A stretch of DNA of 64,000 nucleotides from Rugamonas rivuli (GTDB lineage Bacteria > Pseudomonadota > Gammaproteobacteria > Burkholderiales > Burkholderiaceae_D). Within the stretch, counting starts at the first letter, position 1. Each line of letters starts with the position of its first letter. The stretch covers positions 372,001 to 436,000 of the forward strand of contig NZ_WHUF01000003.1 in assembly GCF_009380165.1 (NCBI RefSeq), read 5' to 3'. Of the stretch, positions 60,248-64,000 are shown in pieces. The notes beneath the pieces are model-generated. The model was not told the DNA's origin and did no database searches. It worked only from the letters and a program-made list of their open reading frames with translations. Made by a program: the position numbers and the translations under genes.

Positions 60248-60748
60248 CTAATCGGGCAGCACGATGTTCATCTGCAGCTTGCCACCAGTGGCTTCCATGG
60301 CAAAAGTTCCCGGTTGGATTTCCACGCCCCACAAGGTCTTGTTGCTGCGGCTGTGTTTGCAGCGCATGATGCCCAGCGCGCCTTCGCCCGCCGCGAGGAG
60401 GTACGGATATTCCAGCTTGCTGCGCTCCGGCGTGCGTTCCTCCTGCCGGGGGGCGACCGCATTGCCGATGAAATACCTGTCCACGCGTATGACGCCGCCA
60501 TGGGCCGCGCAGTAATCCGTCAACTGCTGCCTGGGCCAGTACAACTGCGTGCTGTCGGCATCGGTGAAATGCGCCAGGTAGCCGCCCGCGGAAGCTGGCG
60601 CATCGGGCGGCTTCACGGGAAAGGCCGTCTTGACGAACTCGTCGATCGACTGGCGCTGCATCGCCAGCTGCGCCGCCGTCGGCGCGGACGCGCAAGCCGT
60701 GAGCGCTGCGGCCAGCACCAAAATCAGAAAACCAGATTGCTTCGACAC
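60248..60748 (-). CDS. lipoprotein of unknown function
   Basis: 166 residues from the GTG at 60748 (AAGGAG 5 bases upstream); the earlier GTG at 60754 lies within that site. Lipoprotein signal with LTAC. The mature part contains FTDADSTQLYWPRQQLTDYCAAHGGVIRVDRYFIGN and ALGIMRCKHSRSNKTLWGVEIQPGTFAMEA; two Cys may pair. Family unknown. Confidence 0.65.
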   Translation of the reverse strand: MSKQSGFLILVLAAALTACASAPTAAQLAMQRQSIDEFVKTAFPVKPPDAPASAGGYLAHFTDADSTQLYWPRQQLTDYCAAHGGVIRVDRYFIGNAVAPRQEERTPERSKLEYPYLLAAGEGALGIMRCKHSRSNKTLWGVEIQPGTFAMEATGGKLQMNIVLPD

Positions 60749-60848
60749 ACACACTCCTTCAATAAACGGAGGCGCAATGTGTCACGGGGCATCCAGCCCC
60801 GTCAAGGAAAATTTGTCTTTGTGATAATTGGTGAGATTGCCGCAGCGT

Positions 60849-63551
60849 TCAGGTGACGGTGAACGCAGCCGGACCGGCCAGCACGCCGTAGCCGTCGTTG
60901 TACAGGCACCAGGCGCTGTAATTTCCTGGCGCCAGTTTGCTGGTGTCGAAGCTGGCGCTGCCGTTGGCGGCGGTAACGTATTGCCAGATGATGTAGCCGC
61001 CGCTGGCCGGTGCGGCACCGGCTTTCCAGATGCCGATCCAGTTGGTGCTGTTGACCTTGGACGCAGGCAGCGCATAGCTGAAGGCGATCGCCGTCCCCTG
61101 CTTGACGCTGGCGGCCGACGCGGCCAGTTGCGTCACGCTGAACGCCACCGGCCCGCCCAGCGTCACGTAGGCGTTCTGGTACAGATACCAGGCCGTGTAG
61201 TCGCCCACCGCCATGGCGCCGGTGCTGAAGGACGCGCTGCCGCGCGCATTCGGCGCGTAAGCCCACTGCACCGCACTGCCCTTGCCCGGCGAGCTGCCGG
61301 CCGCGAACAGGCCTATCCAGTTTTGCGCATTGAGCTTGCCGGGAGGCGCAGCATAGTTGAACACCGCCGCACCGCCGCGCGTGACGTTGGGCGTGCTGGT
61401 GCCCAGAAAAATCTTGACGCGGTTGGTGCCTATCATCGGATCGGGACGGCTCGGCAATCCCGTTTCCACATGGCCGGCCACGCGGCGCAGCCACTGCGCA
61501 TCGGCGTCGCTGGTGACGCTGAGGTCGTACCAGCCGTAGCTGCCCGCCAGATTAAACGGCACCGACAAGGTCTGGCCTGCCGCCACGCGATACGTGGCGG
61601 TGCCGGCGCCGTAGGCATTGTCGCTAACGGTGAAGCCGCAGGCCTGCTGGCCGTCCAGGTTCGACAGCACCAGGCTGATGTTGCCGCTGCCGCGCTCGTA
61701 GCGCACCTGCACTTCCGGCCGCGCACCGCCGGCCGTGGCCGCGGCGAACGCGCCCTTGTACTGGCGCAGGAAACCATTGGCGCCGTGCACGCTGAGGTCG
61801 TAGGCGCTGCCGGTCCAGTTCCACACCTCGTTGTCGATTTCCTTGCCCGCCTCGACCGTGTAGTACCACGGCCCATCGGCCCGCAGGCTGGAGTAGACGA
61901 TGAAGGCCGCGCCCACCTGGCCGCTGTTGGCGAAGCTCAGCGCGAACTGCCCGGCGCCGGCCAGCTTGCCCTGCACCGACAGTTCATACGGCAAGGCGCA
62001 GGCGACACGCGGACCCGGCACGCTGGTGCCGGGCTCCTGCCTCGGCATGGCCTGCACGGTCGGCGGCATCGGGTACGGCTTGCCGGAGACCAGCTGGTAG
62101 GCCGCCGTCTTCGGCACGCTGTCCGGCCACACACTGTTGGGCGTGCTGAAGTCGAAGGCCGACGTCAGGTCGCCGCACACGGCGCGGCGCCACGGCGAGA
62201 TCAGATCGCACTGGACGCTGGCGCGAGCCTTGCCGCGCACCACCAGCCACTCTTCCAGGAAGCGCAGCTTGGACGTGTGGTCGAACAGCTGCGAGCACAC
62301 GCGCCCGCCTTTGCTCCACGGCGAGATCACCAGCATCGGCACGCGCGGCCCCAGGCCCACCGGCACGCCCTGATACGTTTCGTGCGTGCCGATATCGGCC
62401 AGCGTGGTCTTGCCCATGCCAGCGTTGAGCGGCGCCAGGTCCGACGGCACGTGGTCGAAGAAACCGTCGTTTTCATCGTACATCAACAGGAACACGGTCT
62501 TGGACCAGACCTCGGGATTGGCCACCAGCGCGGCCAGCAGGCGCGCGGTGATGTGCTCGCCGGCGTTGGGCGAGTTCGGCGCATGCTCGGTGTAATCGTT
62601 CGGCGAACTGATCCACGACACCTGCGGCAAGCGGTTGTTGCGCACATCGTCGGCGAAGGATTCGACCAGCCAGTCGCCCTTGGTGCCGCTGGCGTTGCCC
62701 GCGTTAGAACCGGGCGCCAGCACGCGGCCCTTGCGATACAAGGGCGCGTCGCTGCTCAGACGGCTGCCGTCGGCGTTGACGCGGAAGTTCTTGAAGTAGG
62801 CCAGGTAGTTGTCGCCGTAGTTGTCCCATTCCTGGTAGACCTTCCAGCTGACCTGGTTCGCCTCCAGCACCTCGGCATAGGTGCGCCAGTTGGGCGCGCC
62901 TGCGGTGACGCTGGCGGAAATGTTGTCCAGCGCGGGATCGCCGTTGTAGTAGCCGGCCGCGTTGATGTTGTACAGACTGCCCATGGCGCCCATCCAGCCC
63001 TGGTTGCTGCCGGTGAGCGAGTACAGCCGGTTCGGATCGGTGGCGCCGAACACCGAGCAGTGATAAGCGTCGCAAATCGTGAACGCATCCGCCAACGCGT
63101 AGTAGAACGGCAGGTCGCCACGGTCGAAATAGCCCATGGTCTGCGGCGTCTTCTGCTTGACCCACGCGTCCCAGCCCTGCCACGTGGTTTGCGAGCCCTT
63201 CCACGAGTGGTTGGTGCCGACCGACAGCGCGCTGGTGTTCTTGGCGTCGAAGTGGAACGGTAGCACGTAGCCGCCGCTGCCGTCCGGCTGATACCAGACC
63301 GGATGGCCATCGGGCAGGTCGATCGCGCGCGGATCGTCGAAACCGCGCACGCCGGCCAGCGTGCCGAAGTAATGGTCGAAGGAACGGTTCTCCTGCATGA
63401 AGATGACCACGTGCTCGACGTCCGCCAGGGTGCCGGTGGCGTTATTCGCGGGCACCGCCAGCGCTTGCCGGATCAGGTCCGGGAACATCGAGCTGGCGGT
63501 GACGCCGGCACCGGCGGCGTAGCGGAGGAATTTGCGGCGGGTGATGGTCAT
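60849..63551 (-). CDS. phosphocholine-specific phospholipase C, Tat-exported
   Basis: 900 residues. The Tat signal TRRKFLRYAAGAG starts at residue 4. The phosphoesterase core has FMQENRSFDHYFGTLAGVRGF (Asn-Arg/His metal-binding), GSNQGWMGAM, and HEYxxGP-like ISSPNDYTEHAPNSPNAGEHI, with DENDGFFDHVPS. The C-terminus has two DUF756-like beta domains (from about residue 530), followed by two tandem ~95-residue repeats at 712-807 and 808-900 (each with QNWIGLF or TNWIGIW and an AWYLY or AWCLY motif). The last pair is additional to the usual family size of about 700. Secreted phosphatidylcholine hydrolase, perhaps for phosphate or carbon acquisition. Confidence 0.92.
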   Translation of the reverse strand: MTITRRKFLRYAAGAGVTASSMFPDLIRQALAVPANNATGTLADVEHVVIFMQENRSFDHYFGTLAGVRGFDDPRAIDLPDGHPVWYQPDGSGGYVLPFHFDAKNTSALSVGTNHSWKGSQTTWQGWDAWVKQKTPQTMGYFDRGDLPFYYALADAFTICDAYHCSVFGATDPNRLYSLTGSNQGWMGAMGSLYNINAAGYYNGDPALDNISASVTAGAPNWRTYAEVLEANQVSWKVYQEWDNYGDNYLAYFKNFRVNADGSRLSSDAPLYRKGRVLAPGSNAGNASGTKGDWLVESFADDVRNNRLPQVSWISSPNDYTEHAPNSPNAGEHITARLLAALVANPEVWSKTVFLLMYDENDGFFDHVPSDLAPLNAGMGKTTLADIGTHETYQGVPVGLGPRVPMLVISPWSKGGRVCSQLFDHTSKLRFLEEWLVVRGKARASVQCDLISPWRRAVCGDLTSAFDFSTPNSVWPDSVPKTAAYQLVSGKPYPMPPTVQAMPRQEPGTSVPGPRVACALPYELSVQGKLAGAGQFALSFANSGQVGAAFIVYSSLRADGPWYYTVEAGKEIDNEVWNWTGSAYDLSVHGANGFLRQYKGAFAAATAGGARPEVQVRYERGSGNISLVLSNLDGQQACGFTVSDNAYGAGTATYRVAAGQTLSVPFNLAGSYGWYDLSVTSDADAQWLRRVAGHVETGLPSRPDPMIGTNRVKIFLGTSTPNVTRGGAAVFNYAAPPGKLNAQNWIGLFAAGSSPGKGSAVQWAYAPNARGSASFSTGAMAVGDYTAWYLYQNAYVTLGGPVAFSVTQLAASAASVKQGTAIAFSYALPASKVNSTNWIGIWKAGAAPASGGYIIWQYVTAANGSASFDTSKLAPGNYSAWCLYNDGYGVLAGPAAFTVT

Positions 63552-63686
63552 CGCTGGTCTCTCTGATGTGCGGAATCAAAGATCATAACGAGTAAGTATG
63601 ACAACGTTGTTGCAGCTCACGGATAAAACATCACGATCCTGCGAAATTCGTCGATATCCCCTTCCCGCCTCAAGAACTGAAAAATC

Positions 63687-63705
63687 GTTTCACATCGCGA
63701 AATTC
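63687..63705. promoter_or_regulatory. IclR-family-type operator candidate 1
   Basis: gtttcacatcgcgaaattc: TTTC and GAAA half-sites with a 7-base centre, the usual IclR-type dyad. Confidence 0.5.
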
Positions 63706-63750
63706 TGCACAATAACCGACTGCCCGATCTACCTCACTTTTTGAAAATTC

Positions 63751-63769
63751 GTTTTACATAGTGGAATTC
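63751..63769. promoter_or_regulatory. IclR-family-type operator candidate 2
   Basis: gttttacatagtggaattc: a second, imperfect copy of the same 19-base pattern, 64 bases downstream of the first. Both lie upstream of the aceA promoter. Confidence 0.45.
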
Positions 63770-63828
63770 AACATCTAAACCATTGAAATACAAAGACTAA
63801 ATTTAAGTTATATGTCTTATATAAGACC

Positions 63829-63858
63829 TTGATGCAGTGCACCAGAATGGCCTACTAT
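63829..63858 (+). promoter_or_regulatory. possible aceA promoter
   Basis: TTGATG (63829-63834), 18-base spacer, TACTAT (63853-63858). Transcription would start about 75 bases before the aceA ATG. Confidence 0.45.
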
Positions 63859-63940
63859 TTAGTCATGCAGTTTGCTTCGACAAGACGTAGCGGCGCACTC
63901 AAGATTTTCTCAAACTTGCTTTATTCTTTAGGAGATACAC

Positions 63941-64000
63941 ATGTCCCAATATCAAGACGACATCAAGGCAGTTGCTGGTTTGAAAGAGCAACAAGGCAGC
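63941..64000 (+). CDS. aceA: isocitrate lyase (N-terminus only, cut by the window edge)
   Basis: The first 20 codons only (MSQYQDDIKAVAGLKEQQGS), with AGGAG 7 bases before the ATG. The start matches my memory of betaproteobacterial isocitrate lyase, the first enzyme of the glyoxylate bypass. Two IclR-type sites upstream agree with glyoxylate control. The rest of the gene is outside the window. Confidence 0.7.
   Translation, partial: MSQYQDDIKAVAGLKEQQGS

Larger units (their letters stand above)
63552..63940. other. divergent regulatory region upstream of aceA
   Basis: 389 bases between the phospholipase and aceA starts, AT-richer to the right. It contains two IclR-like sites, a possible aceA promoter and an AGGAG ribosome site. 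I see no ORF. Confidence 0.6.

Noticed and set aside
60828..63263. Plus-strand open frame of 811 codons opposite the phospholipase C gene
   Set aside because: Same shadow effect over a well-conserved Tat-exported enzyme.

Overview
The window is GC-rich, gene-dense bacterial chromosome with short intergenic gaps. Codon use, gene content (type-2 PyrF, GluQRS, DUF3422, DUF1345, FadL-like and DUF6160-like proteins, a PEP-CTERM-like protein, a truncated isocitrate lyase start at the right edge) and the style of regulation point to a betaproteobacterium of the Oxalobacteraceae (Massilia/Duganella/Janthinobacterium-like). That assignment rests on recognising families, not on a search. I see no tRNA, rRNA, transposase, phage gene or CRISPR array.

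Layout. 1-2272: a truncated gene whose product ends in nine AYSAAPG repeats, then small genes. 2273-6482: an SDR/MarR pair divergent from a FAD monooxygenase and a DHA2 efflux pump, separated by a promoter inside nested inverted repeats. 6612-12103: ferredoxin-type reductase, MFS, DUF1345, a 103-bp palindromic element, HPF, a BtuF-like protein and a cNMP-GGDEF cyclase. 12081-20754: housekeeping and accessory genes (sbcB, pyrF, SDRs, VanZ-like, lipoprotein, TraB/GumN, LLM oxidoreductase, MFS). 20751-31001: the most interesting region, a two-sided cluster. Five small secreted proteins (two almost identical) lie on the minus strand. Divergent from them is a plus-strand operon: short leader ORF, C39 peptidase, outer-membrane barrel, FadL-like barrel, DUF2059 protein, AraC regulator, and an MshEN-type domain fused through a signal-anchor to a secreted-subunit-like domain. 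A lipoprotein gene converges on its end. 31208-44274: PEP-CTERM-like protein, orphan low-GC gene, M28 peptidase, gluQRS, CYTH/CHAD, LysE, a LysR/HAD/NDH-2 module, and a DinB/D-2-hydroxyacid dehydrogenase pair. 44264-50445: histidine kinase plus YfiR-like protein, divergent from a TonB receptor and a substrate-binding lipoprotein. 50625-63551: DUF3422, two hydrolases, a MerR/OYE pair with a 19-bp-spacer promoter, SGNH hydrolase, MFS, PilZ, chemoreceptor, lipoprotein and a Tat-exported phospholipase C. 63941-64000: start of aceA behind two IclR-like sites.

How the genes work together. The 20.7-31.0 kb cluster looks like one surface-export or filament-like system. Its subunits share a post-signal motif (ELSxVSGQDG type) reminiscent of double-glycine leaders, which are the substrates of C39 peptidases, and a C39 peptidase is encoded in the same locus. 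The MshEN fusion suggests a link to cyclic-di-GMP, a theme repeated by the GGDEF, PilZ and YfiR-like proteins elsewhere. Gene names such as Fil for related Acinetobacter clusters are from memory; the processing and c-di-GMP models are inferences.
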